Source of the DNA: Enterococcus lactis
Lineage (GTDB): Bacteria; Bacillota; Bacilli; Lactobacillales; Enterococcaceae
NCBI RefSeq assembly: GCF_015751045.1
Contig: NZ_BNJW01000006.1
Coordinates: forward strand, 1 to 64,000
Reading direction: 5' to 3'
DNA length: 64,000 nt
Part shown: positions 1 to 9,023 of the stretch, piece by piece
How the letters are laid out: each line of letters begins with the position of its first letter
Numbering within the stretch: position 1 is the stretch's first letter
The notes under the pieces: generated by a model
What the model was told of the DNA's origin: nothing
The model's input: only the letters and a program-made list of their open reading frames with translations
Database searches by the model: none
Made by a program: the position numbers and the translations under genes

Positions 1-108
1 CGATAGCGAGAAGGATACACCTGTAACCATGCCGAACACAGAAGTTAAGCTTCTTAGCGCCGATTGTAGTGAGGGGTTGCCCCTTGTGAGAGTAGGACGT
101 CGCCACGC
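1..108 (+). rRNA. rrf: 5S ribosomal RNA, 5' end cut off by the window
   Basis: The first 108 bases carry the conserved 5S core, including GCCGAACACAGAAGTTAAGC near the middle and the closing strand GACGTCGCCACGC that would pair with the missing 5' end. About eight bases of the 5' strand lie outside the window. It is followed at once by a strong terminator and then by protein genes, so this is the end of an rRNA operon with no trailing tRNA genes. Confidence 0.95.
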
Positions 109-114
109 AAAGGT

Positions 115-150
115 AAAAAGATGAACTAGAAATAGTTCATCTTTTTTTAT
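115..150 (+). terminator. rRNA operon terminator
   Basis: A perfect 14-bp stem (115-128 with 133-146) closes on a GAAA tetraloop and runs into a T tract. It sits seven bases after the 5S gene. The A-rich left arm means it can also serve the minus-strand peroxidase gene that ends at 161. Confidence 0.9.
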
Positions 151-160
151 TTTTATTAAG

Positions 161-631
161 TTAAAGAACGGATTCAATTGCAGTAGTCATTTTCAATGGA
201 GAAGTTTGTGGTGCAAATCGTTCAATTACTATTCCATTTCGATCAATCAAAAATTTAGTGAAATTCCATTTTATGGCTTTAGTGACCGTACCAGGAGCTT
301 CATTTTTAAGATAAGTAAAAAGAGGATCTGTATTTTCTCCATTTACATCAATCAATTGATGCATAGGGAAGGTAACGCCATAAGTGGCTTTACAAACTTC
401 TGCTGCTTCAGTCGCTGAAGCTAGTTCTTGTTTAAATTGATTCGAAGGAAAGCCTAATATAACCAAACCTTGTGACTGATAAGTTTGATAAAGTTTTTCT
501 AATTGCTCGAATTGCGGTGCTAGGCCGCATTTTGTTGCAGTATTGACGATGATTATTGGTTTGCCGGCATATTTTTCCAATGAATAAACTGTGCCGTCTT
601 CTAAAGCAACTTCAAAATTATAGATAGACAT
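161..631 (-). CDS. gpo: glutathione peroxidase family protein (thiol peroxidase)
   Basis: A 156-residue protein of the bacterial glutathione peroxidase family, which reduces hydrogen peroxide and organic hydroperoxides in the cytoplasm. The peroxidatic cysteine is Cys35 in NTATKCG, with Gln65 in FPSNQF and Trp122-Asn123 in KWNFTKF as the other active-site residues. Selenocysteine is replaced by Cys, as in most bacterial members. In many relatives the second motif is PCNQF; here it is PSNQF, so a resolving cysteine at that place is absent. The physiological reductant is often thioredoxin rather than glutathione. An AGGAG-like site precedes the ATG. It lies between the rRNA operon and luxS, as a single gene between terminators. 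Confidence 0.9.
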   Translation of the reverse strand: MSIYNFEVALEDGTVYSLEKYAGKPIIIVNTATKCGLAPQFEQLEKLYQTYQSQGLVILGFPSNQFKQELASATEAAEVCKATYGVTFPMHQLIDVNGENTDPLFTYLKNEAPGTVTKAIKWNFTKFLIDRNGIVIERFAPQTSPLKMTTAIESVL

Positions 632-659
632 AAAATTTTCTCCTTTCTATTATATGATA

Positions 660-713
660 AAAAGAGTGCTAAACTGAAAACTAGCTATTTGTTTTCTCGT
701 TTAGTACTCTTTT
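660..713 (-). terminator. terminator downstream of luxS
   Basis: A 15-bp stem with one mismatch (660-674 with 699-713) lies between the luxS stop and the peroxidase start on the minus strand and is followed by T-rich sequence. It separates luxS from the peroxidase gene. Confidence 0.8.
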
Positions 714-791
714 CAGACAATAAATAGTTAATAAAACGACTACGAAGATAAGATAGCTTTATTGCTTCTCACCTTTACGTTCTTTTAGAAA

Positions 792-1250
792 CTATGCTTC
801 TACTTCAGACCATTCATCGCGTTTTGCTAAAAATTCACGAGCTAAGGCTTGTGCACCTTCTAATGTATGGCTAGCAGCCCAGCCGCATTGTGTTTCATTG
901 CTTGCTGGTACTTCAGTAGCTTCAAGGACATCTTTCATTGTTGCTTCCAGAACATCTAAAATATCTTCGTAACTTTCATGATTCAATACAGTCAAGTAAA
1001 ATCCTGTTTGGCATCCCATTGGTGACCAGTCTACGATATAATCTGCATGATTACGGATTAGTTCAGCAGTCAAGTGTTCCAATGAATGCAGACTTGGCAT
1101 ATCCATGTGTTCTTTATTTGGTTGTTTAAAGCGGACGTCGTATTTAATGATGACATCGCCATGTGCACCTGTTTTTCGATCGGCTACACGTACATAAGGT
1201 GCTTTGACTTTCGTATGGTCAAGATTAAAACTTTCGACATTCATTCTCAT
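792..1250 (-). CDS. luxS: S-ribosylhomocysteine lyase (AI-2 synthesis)
   Basis: LuxS splits S-ribosylhomocysteine into homocysteine and 4,5-dihydroxy-2,3-pentanedione, the precursor of autoinducer-2. The 152-residue protein has the metal motif HSLEH (His55, His59) with Cys122 in QCGW as the third ligand, and the catalytic Cys80 in PMGCQTG. Length fits the family. AGGAG stands eight bases before the chosen ATG. The gene is monocistronic, with its own extended -10 promoter upstream. Its product homocysteine is the substrate of the neighbouring mccAB pair, so the two transcription units are linked through the activated-methyl cycle. Confidence 0.97.
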   Translation of the reverse strand: MRMNVESFNLDHTKVKAPYVRVADRKTGAHGDVIIKYDVRFKQPNKEHMDMPSLHSLEHLTAELIRNHADYIVDWSPMGCQTGFYLTVLNHESYEDILDVLEATMKDVLEATEVPASNETQCGWAASHTLEGAQALAREFLAKRDEWSEVEA

Positions 1251-1340
1251 TTATAAGACTCCTATCTATTTGTTCATTTGTTTTGATGTTTTCCACTAAA
1301 GAATTATTTAGTGAAATTTACAAAAACGTCTTTCTACTTG

Positions 1341-1349
1341 ATTCTAACA
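1341..1349 (-). promoter_or_regulatory. extended -10 promoter of luxS
   Basis: On the minus strand TGTTAGAAT forms an extended -10 element (TG, one base, TAGAAT), about 90 bases before the luxS start. No good -35 hexamer is seen, which is usual for extended -10 promoters. Confidence 0.5.
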
Positions 1350-1421
1350 CTTATCGTTTCCAAGGTGTAGCAATCTGAAATATTTTTTAGATTTTTCTGC
1401 TAAACCGTTTATGCGGACTTT

Positions 1422-2579
<1,158 letters not shown>

Positions 2580-3497
2580 CTATAAGTAAATGTTTTTTGA
2601 TAAATAGCGGTCTGCTGCGTCTGGAAAAATCGTAACGACACGATGACCAGGTGGTAAACGACGAATTTCTCTTAATGCTGCTGCAAAAGCCGCACCACTC
2701 GAACTTCCAACTAATAGTCCTTGTTCTCGTGCTAATTGCCTAGTATAGTTAAACCCTTCTATATCAGAGATTGTCTCGATCTGATCGATTGAAAGGGGAG
2801 AAAGAAACGGCGGAATGAATTCTACACCGATACCCTCAATTTCATGAGGGGCTGGATCTCCGCCATTTAACACAGAGCCCTCTGGTTCTACACCGATTAT
2901 TCGAATGTCGGGATATTTTTCTTTCAAAAAGGTAGTAGTTCCAGCAAAGGTTCCACCGCTACCGATCCCCGCCACAAAACTATGGATATCTTCTTTGATT
3001 TCATGAAAGATTTCCGGCCCTAACGTATGATAGTAAGCAGCGGGGTTATCTTTATTTTCAAATTGAAGAGGCAGATAGCTGTTCGATATCTCTTCTGCAA
3101 GTTTTTTACTTTTGCTGATGGCACCGACGATTCCTTTCTCACTAGGAGAATGGATGATCTTTGCTCCCAATGCTTTCATCAATTGTTGTTTTTCTAAGCT
3201 GAACTTCTCTGGAACAACAAAAATCGTTCTTAACTGATGCGTGAGTGCGGCCAGAGCAATCCCAATCCCTGTGTTTCCGGCAGTCGGCTCGATGATCGTC
3301 GTTTTTTCATTGATTTTTCCTTGGGCAAGTCCTTCTTTGATTAAATAACTGCCCAATCGATCTTTGATACTTCCTCCTGGATTTAAATATTCCAGTTTTG
3401 CATAAATAGCAGAACCTTTAGGCATAGAATAGTGCTGATTGTCAAAGCGATAAAGCGGTGTAGAACCAATAGCTTCTGTAATTGTCGAGATAATCAT
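2580..3497 (-). CDS. mccA: cysteine synthase / cystathionine beta-synthase family protein
   Basis: A 305-residue fold-type II PLP enzyme. The PLP lysine lies in NPGGSIKDR, the substrate loop is PTAGNTG, the phosphate loop [10 protein letters not shown], and a Ser-rich GSSSGAA stretch is near the C-terminus. There is no CBS-pair regulatory domain. With mccB directly downstream, the likely role is condensing homocysteine with serine or O-acetylserine to cystathionine; plain cysteine synthase is the alternative. AGGAGG sits six bases before the ATG. Expression is probably controlled by the cysteine-codon leader and terminator directly upstream. Confidence 0.88.
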   Translation of the reverse strand: MIISTITEAIGSTPLYRFDNQHYSMPKGSAIYAKLEYLNPGGSIKDRLGSYLIKEGLAQGKINEKTTIIEPTAGNTGIGIALAALTHQLRTIFVVPEKFSLEKQQLMKALGAKIIHSPSEKGIVGAISKSKKLAEEISNSYLPLQFENKDNPAAYYHTLGPEIFHEIKEDIHSFVAGIGSGGTFAGTTTFLKEKYPDIRIIGVEPEGSVLNGGDPAPHEIEGIGVEFIPPFLSPLSIDQIETISDIEGFNYTRQLAREQGLLVGSSSGAAFAAALREIRRLPPGHRVVTIFPDAADRYLSKNIYL

Positions 3498-3519
3498 ATG
3501 GACCTCCTAAAAAAGATAA

Positions 3520-3553
3520 TAAAAAAAGGAGCTGACTATTAAATCAGCTCCTT
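3520..3553 (-). terminator. leader terminator (attenuator) upstream of mccA
   Basis: A 10-bp perfect stem (3526-3535 with 3544-3553) with an 8-base loop is followed on the minus strand by a T run. It lies between the leader ORF stop (3609) and the mccA start (3497), inside the transcribed leader, so it can only act as a conditional terminator for mccAB. Its descending arm repeats the AGTCAGC found near the start of the leader ORF. Confidence 0.85.
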
Positions 3554-3608
3554 GAAAGACATAGAGAAAAATTGAGTAGACAAAAAGATAAGTTATCTGG
3601 TACTCATT

Positions 3609-3704
3609 CTATGAAGGGCAATTAATAGACATGACAAATAGTATGCTGCTTTTACGCACCATACAACAGCAACGATTCAATTGTTTTTGGTTGCTGACTG
3701 TCAT
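3609..3704 (-). CDS. Cys-rich leader peptide of the mccAB operon (31 aa)
   Basis: This ORF is 31 codons long. A TTGGAGGG ribosome site lies seven bases before its ATG, and the peptide contains three consecutive cysteines (Cys12-14; codons TGC TGT TGT at 3671-3663) plus Cys29. It starts about 25 bases after the predicted transcription start and ends 56 bases before the leader terminator. Short ORF, strong ribosome site, run of codons for the pathway product and downstream terminator are the four marks of a ribosome-mediated attenuation leader, here for cysteine. The opposite-strand ORF over this region has no ribosome site. Confidence 0.8.
   Translation of the reverse strand: MTVSNQKQLNRCCCMVRKSSILFVMSINCPS
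3641..3699 (-). promoter_or_regulatory. alternative RNA pairings in the Cys leader
   Basis: In the leader RNA, CAGCAAC (3696-3690, codons 3-5) is fully complementary to GTTGCTG (3673-3667), which contains the first Cys codons. GTATGGTGC (3664-3656), just after the Cys codons, pairs with GCAGCATAC (3649-3641) with one mismatch. AGTCAGC (3699-3693) is also able to pair with GCTGATT in the rising arm and loop of the terminator. These pairings are mutually exclusive, which is the arrangement needed for a switch. Drawn by eye; energies not computed. Confidence 0.5.
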
Positions 3705-3733
3705 GTGTATCCCTCCAAGTAAAATTTTTATTA

Positions 3734-3762
3734 ACGATAGCATAAAAAAAAATAAAAGTCAA
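3734..3762 (-). promoter_or_regulatory. promoter of the leader-mccAB operon
   Basis: On the minus strand TTGACT (3762-3757) and TATCGT (3739-3734) are separated by exactly 17 bases. This places transcription start near 3727 and gives a leader of about 230 bases before mccA. It is divergent from the efp promoter. Confidence 0.7.
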
Positions 3763-3877
3763 AGGCTTGAAAGGAAAAAATTTTCGATAGTATCGTTTAC
3801 CCGTGTTTATTTTTTTTTGACAAATAGTCATGAAACCTTAAAAGATAGAGAATACTCTAGTTTTCTGACCGGTTGTC

Positions 3878-3886
3878 TGATACAAT
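3878..3886 (+). promoter_or_regulatory. extended -10 promoter of efp
   Basis: TGATACAAT is an extended -10 element (TG, one base, TACAAT) 39 bases before the efp start. A second possible -35, TTGACA, lies further upstream near 3816 but is too far away to pair with it. Confidence 0.6.
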
Positions 3887-3924
3887 AAAGTTGATTATGA
3901 TAAAGAAAAGAAGGAGCAAAAATA

Positions 3925-4488
3925 ATGATCTCAGCAAGTGATTTAAGAGCCGGTATGACATTCGTTCAAGACGGTAAATTGATTAAAGTTCTGGATGCAA
4001 GCCACCATAAACCTGGTAAAGGAAATACAGTTATGCGTATGAAACTGAAAGATATCCGTTCAGGCGCAACATACGACACAACATTCAGACCAGAAGAAAA
4101 ATTTGAAAAAGCACATATCGACACAAAACCTGTGCAATATTTGTACACGATGGACGATACAGCTTTCTTCATGGATTTGGAAACATATGAACAATATGAA
4201 ATTCCTGTAGAAACAGTAGAAGAAGAAATGAAATATATTCTAGAAAACATGGAAGTAAAAATCCAATTCTTCGGTAGCGAAGTTATCGGTGTTCAATTAC
4301 CAACAACTGTCGTGTTGCGTGTCGTGGAAACACAACCTTCAATCAAAGGTGCAACAGTTACTGGTTCAGGTAAACCAGCGACAATGGAAACTGGCTTAGT
4401 GGTCAATGTTCCTGACTTCATCGAAACAGATGAATTATTGGAAATCAATACAGCAGAAGGTTCTTATGTAAAACGTGCGTCAAAATAA
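3925..4488 (+). CDS. efp: translation elongation factor P
   Basis: EF-P binds the ribosome between P and E sites and relieves stalling at polyproline stretches. The 187-residue protein shows the N-terminal KOW-like domain with the modification loop HHKPGKGN, in which Lys32 is the residue that carries 5-aminopentanol in Bacillus subtilis, followed by two OB domains and the C-terminal signature around [20 protein letters not shown]. The gene has its own promoter and terminator, and AAGGAG precedes the ATG. It is not linked to accC/accB as in some Firmicutes. Confidence 0.98.
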   Translation: MISASDLRAGMTFVQDGKLIKVLDASHHKPGKGNTVMRMKLKDIRSGATYDTTFRPEEKFEKAHIDTKPVQYLYTMDDTAFFMDLETYEQYEIPVETVEEEMKYILENMEVKIQFFGSEVIGVQLPTTVVLRVVETQPSIKGATVTGSGKPATMETGLVVNVPDFIETDELLEINTAEGSYVKRASK

Positions 4489-4529
4489 TGAGCTGACGAA
4501 TTGATAAGAAGTTGAATAACATAGCTTGT

Positions 4530-4575
4530 CCTCTTGAAAAGTGGATCATCCGATCTGCCTTTCAAGAGGTTTTTT
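4530..4575 (+). terminator. efp terminator
   Basis: A 10-bp stem (CCTCTTGAAA at 4530-4539 with its complement at 4560-4569) is followed by a T run, 41 bases after the efp stop. Confidence 0.85.
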
Positions 4576-4685
4576 GTAGAATCAGCCGATTGAAAAATAA
4601 AAAAGTATTTGTTTTATTTACACTTTGAAATACAATTTAATTGAAAGATGTGATCTGTCGAATATTTTGAAAGAGAGGAATCTTT

Positions 4686-5453
4686 ATGGGATTCATCCTA
4701 TTACTGTTTTTTTATCTTTTGATTTTTTTGTTGTGGGAAATAATTGTAACGCTTGCATTTCCAGAAGTGGCTTTGTACATAATTGTTGTTTTGTTTTCGA
4801 TGTTCCTTCCGAATGAAATAGGTGGGCGATATATTGAATTATTGGAATTTTTTCAGCCTATCATCCATTATTTTCAACGATTTACAGAAGCGCATCTATC
4901 TGTAAAATTATTTATTCTTTTAAGCATTCCACTGAGTTACCTGCTGTTGTCTAGTCTATTACAATTTTATGGTATTTATCCATTGCAGATCATAGGATCA
5001 TGTATGACGATAGTTACTGTTTTTTATTTATTAAATGTTATTTTTCAATTAGCTTTGATTTGGAATATTTTGCTGACAGTTCCGGTCTCTCTCGTAGCAA
5101 TTGGTATCCGTTTAGTTGTTTATCATTCTTTGAATAAGTATTTTCGTAAGTGTACGTATTTATTCACTTTTTTACTCAAAGAAAAAAATGAAAAGAAAGA
5201 TACTTCTGAGCATACGCAACAATCATCTGATCAAAATAGGAACAACGAAAAAACTTCTTTAGTAATCAACGAGCCTTTTGAACTGGAAGCTTATTTTAGG
5301 CTGATCTTAGGTGTAGATGAACAGGCAACAAAAGAAGAGATCAAACATGCCTATCGACAAAAAGTCATGAAGTATCATCCAGATAAATCCGTAGAAGAAA
5401 ATGCGAAAGAAAAGTACGAAGAGATTATCGAAGCCTATAAATATTTGAAATAG
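4686..5453 (+). CDS. membrane-anchored J-domain protein
   Basis: A 255-residue protein with about four hydrophobic segments in residues 1-165, a charged linker rich in Lys, Glu, Ser and Gln (about 170-205), and a C-terminal J domain. The J domain carries the diagnostic HPD tripeptide (231-233) in KYHPDKS and the helix IIEAYKYLK at the very end. J domains stimulate the ATPase of DnaK, so this protein probably recruits DnaK to the membrane; the client is unknown. It lacks the Gly/Phe and zinc-finger regions of DnaJ. The GAGAGG site eight bases before ATG 4686 fixes the start. It forms a single-gene unit. Confidence 0.85.
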   Translation: MGFILLLFFYLLIFLLWEIIVTLAFPEVALYIIVVLFSMFLPNEIGGRYIELLEFFQPIIHYFQRFTEAHLSVKLFILLSIPLSYLLLSSLLQFYGIYPLQIIGSCMTIVTVFYLLNVIFQLALIWNILLTVPVSLVAIGIRLVVYHSLNKYFRKCTYLFTFLLKEKNEKKDTSEHTQQSSDQNRNNEKTSLVINEPFELEAYFRLILGVDEQATKEEIKHAYRQKVMKYHPDKSVEENAKEKYEEIIEAYKYLK

Positions 5454-5580
5454 TTTCAAATTGCCATGTTTCCTTTTATTTTCCTACTGCTTGTATAACC
5501 AAGACAGCGTGTTCTTTCTCTTTATATTAAAATAATATTATAATTAAATTAGTTTAAAAAGAGAAAACGGAGGCTGAATA

Positions 5581-7476
5581 ATGGAGAAGCATACGACGAA
5601 AGAGACACAGAAAGAAAATAGCAACGTAAAAAAACAATTGAACTTTGCGGATAATCATGAATTTATGTTAGCTAGCCAGAATTGTGTCGCTCCCTTTAAC
5701 CATTTAGAGATTATTCAAGACGGAAAAGTTATATGGAGCCAGAAAGCTTATGCATTTTTAGAAGAGGAATGTCCAAACTGTGCGAATCCAAGTCTTTGGG
5801 AAAATGCGCGATGTAACCATCAAACGGGTCTCTTTCGTGTCACTGAGCAAATCTTTCAGTTACGGGGATTTGATATGGCCAACCTCACACTGGTTCTTAC
5901 TCCAAACAATAAATGGATTGTCTTTGATACATTGATGAGTATCGAATGTTCAAGAGCATCGATTGAGTTTGCGGATCGCTGGTTTAATGAAAACGGGTAT
6001 CCAGAAGTGGAGGGGAATCTTGCAGGAATCATTATCAGTCATTCCCATGTCGATCATTTTGGTGGCATACGCGGTTTGTTTAAAGACTTCAACGTAGATC
6101 CTTCTGTTCCGATTTATGTACCTGAAGGATTTACGGAAGCTGCTATTTCTGAGAACCTTATGGTAGGGAAGGCCATGGGAAGAAGAGCAGTCTTTCAATA
6201 TGGCTCTTCCTTAGAAAAAAGTCCATTTGGTTCCTTATCTGTTGGGATTGGACAAGGACAATCTACAGGCACGATCAGTTTTGAGCTTCCTACTTGTGAG
6301 ATCACTGAAAATAAAATAATCGCTATCGATGGATTAGATCTGGATTTCCAATTGACCCCTGGCACAGAAGCCCCTGCCGAAATGAATACGTATATTCCAG
6401 CATATCAAGCGCTTTGGATGGCAGAAAACTGCACTTGTACGATGCATAATCTTTATACTCTGCGAGGGGCACAGATACGAGATGGAAAAAGCTGGTCAAG
6501 ATACCTTATCGAGGCACAACGGCGCTATGGACCAAAAGCAAAAGTATTGTTCCATGCGCATACTTGGCCGCGGTACGCCACTGAGGAGGAACCAGATGCT
6601 ATTAACAGGTATTTACTAGACCAAGCACGGTTATATAAAGGAATTCATGATGAATCACTTAAAGCTGTCAATGCCGGGTATACCATAAACGAATTAGCAG
6701 AACAAGTCGCTTTGCCAGAAGAGCTGACAAACCAGTGGTATCTAAGACCATATTACGGAACGATTGCTCATAATAGCAAGGCGGTTTATCAAAAGTATAT
6801 CGGTTGGTATGATTCAAATCCGGTGAATTTAAATCCGCTTCCTCCTGAACAGGAAGCGAAACAAATGGTAAAGTACATGGGTGGAGCAGAGGCCATCTTA
6901 GAAAAAGCACATGAAGATTATGAAAAAGGAAATTATCAATGGGCGGCAAAAGTTACGAATTTGGTCATTTACGCAGATCCTGAAAATAAAGAAGCAAGAG
7001 CGCTTTGCCGACGATCGTTGACACAATTGGGGTATCAATCGGAATCTGGGGCTTGGCGAAATGAGTACTTGACTGGAGCACTGGAATTAAAGGAAGATGT
7101 GGACTTGTTTTCAATTGAATCGGCTGATTCGTCAGAGTTATCGGCACAGATGAATGGAGAAATGTTGCTGGATTATTTAAGCATCCATACTATTTCGACC
7201 AAAAAACAACAGACGGGCATGGTAAAGTTCACAGATGATTGGCAACTTTCAAATGGTCAAATCCATTCATTGACAACGACTTATTTCATCGATTACTGGC
7301 AAGGAATTTTGACTTATTATCCTATTTCTTCAGACAAAGAGGAGGTCACGCTCATTTATGAAGGAAAAAGATTAACATTCCTCCAGCAAATGCTTGATTC
7401 CTCGGGTGAACCACGAAACTGGTCCATGTTTTTTAAAGCAGATACAAACAACTATTTCAATATCATGGAACCGTGA
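5581..7476 (+). CDS. alkylsulfatase, metallo-beta-lactamase fold (SdsA/YjcS family)
   Basis: A 631-residue protein of the linear primary-alkylsulfatase family, which hydrolyses alkyl sulfates to alcohol and sulfate with two zinc ions. The metal motif HSHVDHFGG starts at His154; further ligands probably lie in ENCTCTMHNLY and FHAHTWPRY. The middle region (about 430-520) has the family's dimerisation helices, and the C-terminal part resembles an SCP2-type lipid-binding domain. No signal peptide is visible, whereas studied Gram-negative members are secreted, so the enzyme is probably cytoplasmic. CGGAGG precedes the ATG. The gene stands alone between efp/J-protein and the lysine operon. A different sulfate ester substrate is possible. 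Confidence 0.87.
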   Translation: MEKHTTKETQKENSNVKKQLNFADNHEFMLASQNCVAPFNHLEIIQDGKVIWSQKAYAFLEEECPNCANPSLWENARCNHQTGLFRVTEQIFQLRGFDMANLTLVLTPNNKWIVFDTLMSIECSRASIEFADRWFNENGYPEVEGNLAGIIISHSHVDHFGGIRGLFKDFNVDPSVPIYVPEGFTEAAISENLMVGKAMGRRAVFQYGSSLEKSPFGSLSVGIGQGQSTGTISFELPTCEITENKIIAIDGLDLDFQLTPGTEAPAEMNTYIPAYQALWMAENCTCTMHNLYTLRGAQIRDGKSWSRYLIEAQRRYGPKAKVLFHAHTWPRYATEEEPDAINRYLLDQARLYKGIHDESLKAVNAGYTINELAEQVALPEELTNQWYLRPYYGTIAHNSKAVYQKYIGWYDSNPVNLNPLPPEQEAKQMVKYMGGAEAILEKAHEDYEKGNYQWAAKVTNLVIYADPENKEARALCRRSLTQLGYQSESGAWRNEYLTGALELKEDVDLFSIESADSSELSAQMNGEMLLDYLSIHTISTKKQQTGMVKFTDDWQLSNGQIHSLTTTYFIDYWQGILTYYPISSDKEEVTLIYEGKRLTFLQQMLDSSGEPRNWSMFFKADTNNYFNIMEP

Positions 7477-7505
7477 AAATAGTTGAAATAACTCATAAAT
7501 TTAAG

Positions 7506-7612
7506 ATATCCGAACGATATGGAAGTAAAAAGGGTTTATCATCGCTAAACAGCGATAAACCTCTGCTGGTATGCAGGAATATTCTTCTGATAGTTCGGAT
7601 ATTTTATTTTTT
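7506..7612 (+). terminator. large structured terminator or RNA element after the alkylsulfatase gene
   Basis: A perfect 10-bp outer stem (7506-7515 with 7593-7602) encloses two inner hairpins: GGTTTATC..CGC at 7533-7545 with 7552-7561 (two-base bulge), and CTGC/GCAG at 7563-7576. The outer stem is followed by a T-rich tail. The three-way-junction shape is more elaborate than a simple terminator. Confidence 0.6.
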
Positions 7613-7657
7613 GTACCCATTTTTATTTTTGTTTTAAAAAAATGTTTCAAAATATAC

Positions 7658-7684
7658 TAGACAATTCAGAAAATTTTGTATAAT
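7658..7684 (+). promoter_or_regulatory. probable promoter of the lysine operon
   Basis: A consensus TATAAT at 7679-7684 lies 80 bases before lysA. The best upstream hexamer is TAGACA at 7658-7663, with a short 15-base spacer. Confidence 0.5.
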
Positions 7685-7687
7685 ATT

Positions 7688-7732
7688 ATTCCAATAAAAT
7701 TCAAATCTTTATCAAATGAAATTCCAATAAAA
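7688..7732 (+). repeat. 12-base direct repeat in the lysine operon leader
   Basis: ATTCCAATAAAA occurs at 7688-7699 and again at 7721-7732, a spacing of 33 bases or about three helical turns, just downstream of the -10 box. It could be a repressor operator. No lysine-riboswitch core was recognised in this leader. Confidence 0.45.
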
Positions 7733-7763
7733 ACGGAAAAAATGTGAAAAGAGGAATGAAAAA

Positions 7764-9023
7764 ATGGCAGAATTGATAATTGGCGGAGTCACAGCAAGCA
7801 CATTAGCAGAAAAGTATCAGACACCTCTGTATGTGTATGACGAAGAAAAGATGAGACAAACGATGCTGTCATTCAAGCGAGGCTTTGTATCGAAGCATTT
7901 TGATACAAAAGTGCTTTACGCCTCTAAAGCATTCCAAACGATTGAGATGCTACGTTTAGTCCATGAATATGGATTTGGGCTGGATGTTGTCAGCGGTGGG
8001 GAAATCTATACCGCTTTGCAAGCTGATTTTCCTAGAGATGCTATTTATTTCCATGGTAATAACAAGACCCCAGAAGAACTGATCTATGCACTTGAAAATG
8101 AGTTGTTGCATGTTGTTGCCGATAACTTGATGGAAGTCGAGTTATTAGAAGAATTAAGCCAACGCTATTCTAAAAAAGTCGATGTCATGCTTCGGTTGAA
8201 TGTCGGTGTAGAAGCCCATACTCATGAATATATCGTCACTGCACATATTGATTCAAAATTCGGCATGAGCTATGAAAGTAAAGAGTGTCAGCAAGCTCTC
8301 CAATTGATAAAAGAAAGCAGTTATCTAGAGTTAGAAGGTTTTCATGCCCATATTGGGTCACAAATTTTTGATGTTACTGCTTGGCTAGCTGAAATCGACA
8401 AATTGACGAGTTACTTAACCGATTTTGAGCAACCACTTTCCTTGAATCTCGGGGGAGGATTCGGGATTCGTTATACACAAAATGATCAGCCAATCCCAAT
8501 CGAAGAGGCACTAAAAAAGCTGATTGAATATACGGAAGAAGCTTTGGACAAACGAAAACTGACGATTCGTCAACTACTGATCGAACCAGGAAGAAGTATT
8601 GTTGGGGAAGCTGGTACAACACTATACACGATTGGCTTCATCAAAAAGACACCACATAAAAAATATTACTTTGTAGATGGCGGGATGACAGATAATATCC
8701 GCCCAGCTCTTTATCAGGCAGCATACGATTGTGATTTAGCAGAAAAACTGTCGGAAGAAAAAACAGAAAAAGTGACGATTGCAGGAAAAATGTGTGAATC
8801 AGGAGATGTGGTAATCAAAGAAACTTATTTGCCGAAAGCAAAATCAGGTGATCTTTTAGCTGTTTATTCCACGGGGGCTTACGGATACTCGATGAGCAGC
8901 AACTACAATCGAGCGACACGACCAGCAGTTGTTTTTGTCAATAATGGTCAATCGAGACTGGTTGTTCGCAGACAAGCATTTTCTGATCTACTAAGGGGGG
9001 AAGTTTCTTATGATCCTTCATAA
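7764..9023 (+). CDS. lysA: diaminopimelate decarboxylase
   Basis: LysA decarboxylates meso-diaminopimelate to L-lysine, the last step of the pathway. The 419-residue alanine-racemase-fold PLP enzyme has the Schiff-base lysine in LYASKAFQ near the N-terminus, the phosphate-binding GGGFG, the substrate motif EPGRSIVGEAG, and the second-subunit motif CESGD. It is the first gene of the operon even though it acts last. AGAGG precedes ATG 7764. Its end overlaps dapF by 14 bases, so the two are translationally coupled. Confidence 0.96.
   Translation: MAELIIGGVTASTLAEKYQTPLYVYDEEKMRQTMLSFKRGFVSKHFDTKVLYASKAFQTIEMLRLVHEYGFGLDVVSGGEIYTALQADFPRDAIYFHGNNKTPEELIYALENELLHVVADNLMEVELLEELSQRYSKKVDVMLRLNVGVEAHTHEYIVTAHIDSKFGMSYESKECQQALQLIKESSYLELEGFHAHIGSQIFDVTAWLAEIDKLTSYLTDFEQPLSLNLGGGFGIRYTQNDQPIPIEEALKKLIEYTEEALDKRKLTIRQLLIEPGRSIVGEAGTTLYTIGFIKKTPHKKYYFVDGGMTDNIRPALYQAAYDCDLAEKLSEEKTEKVTIAGKMCESGDVVIKETYLPKAKSGDLLAVYSTGAYGYSMSSNYNRATRPAVVFVNNGQSRLVVRRQAFSDLLRGEVSYDPS

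Noticed and set aside
3520-3734. T-box or SAM (S-box) riboswitch upstream of mccA
   Set aside because: No T-box sequence (GGTGGNACCGCG-like) and no S-box core were found in the leader. The short ORF with Cys codons explains the terminator better.
3631-3888. Plus-strand 85-codon ORF over the mccAB leader
   Set aside because: No ribosome site, unlikely composition, and it lies antisense to the leader ORF and its promoter.
7600-7763. Lysine riboswitch before lysA
   Set aside because: The conserved lysine-riboswitch core (AGAGGNGC and GGRGAACC-type segments) is not present, and there is too little space between the -10 box and lysA.
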